A DNA stretch of 64,000 nucleotides. Source: Sipunculus nudus (lineage: Eukaryota > Annelida > Sipuncula > Golfingiida > Sipunculidae). Positions 63,964 through 64,000 of the stretch are shown one piece after another. The notes under the pieces are model-generated. The model did not search any database and was not told the DNA's origin. It saw only the letters and a program-made list of their open reading frames with translations. The stretch spans positions 34,045,339-34,109,338 of the forward strand of contig CM049316.1 in the NCBI GenBank assembly GCA_026874595.1, written 5' to 3'. How positions within the stretch are numbered: the stretch's first letter is position 1; every line of letters begins with the position of its first letter. The translations under genes and the position numbers were made by a program.

Positions 63964-64000
63964 GTACTAACTCTGAAGAGTATGATGTATTGATATTCTA

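Overview
This is animal nuclear DNA: AT-rich, with short exons, long introns, GT/AG splice sites whose phases agree, and dense repeats. The repeat style (tRNA-derived SINEs, small TIR elements, AGGTCA-rich modules, TTAGCTCAGCTGAC-type elements) and the protein sequences suggest a mollusc, most likely a bivalve. That taxonomic call is inference. There are no bacterial operons, CRISPR arrays or viral genomes.

Three protein-coding genes can be reconstructed exon by exon. (1) The 3' end of PIGT, a GPI-transamidase subunit, on the + strand: four exons at 222-5117 encode the last 312 residues, and the 5' part lies before the window. (2) A complete atypical dual-specificity phosphatase of the DUSP15/DUSP22 group on the + strand: six coding exons at 16421-34445 encode 332 aa, with an N-myristoylation start and catalytic Asp57/Cys88/Arg94. 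A likely non-coding first exon ends at 13101. (3) A complete mitochondrial Obg-type GTPase, MTG2/GTPBP5, on the - strand: six coding exons between 56076 and 44119 encode 362 aa. The three proteins do not form a pathway; they act in ER GPI-anchoring, membrane-proximal signalling and mitoribosome assembly. From memory, their human counterparts (PIGT, DUSP15, MTG2) all lie on chromosome 20q, so the linkage may be ancient.

Layout: 1-5376 PIGT 3' part; 5377-12900 intergenic, with minisatellites, an inverted SINE pair, a truncated LINE and the start of a large unclassified element; 12940-34445 the phosphatase gene, with repeat-filled introns; 34446-44118 a mostly featureless 3' flank with one ~0.9 kb TIR element, a SINE and an RFX-like motif pair; 44119-56076 MTG2, whose introns hold a reverse-oriented element copy, a foldback element, a ~2.3 kb 53-bp satellite and a 178-bp triplication; 56100-64000 a complex of ~0.88 kb direct repeats and ~1.8 kb inverted arms.

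The most unusual points are these. A dispersed element family has hairpins at both ends and 9-bp subterminal inverted repeats, and its 3' terminus lies just upstream of splice acceptors in two different genes. A 40-bp minisatellite starting at phosphatase exon 3 repeatedly copies the exon end together with its splice donor, right where the catalytic Cys codon is split. The 53-bp satellite carries a 12-unit higher-order duplication. The phosphatase gene has a plausible short alternative 3' end.
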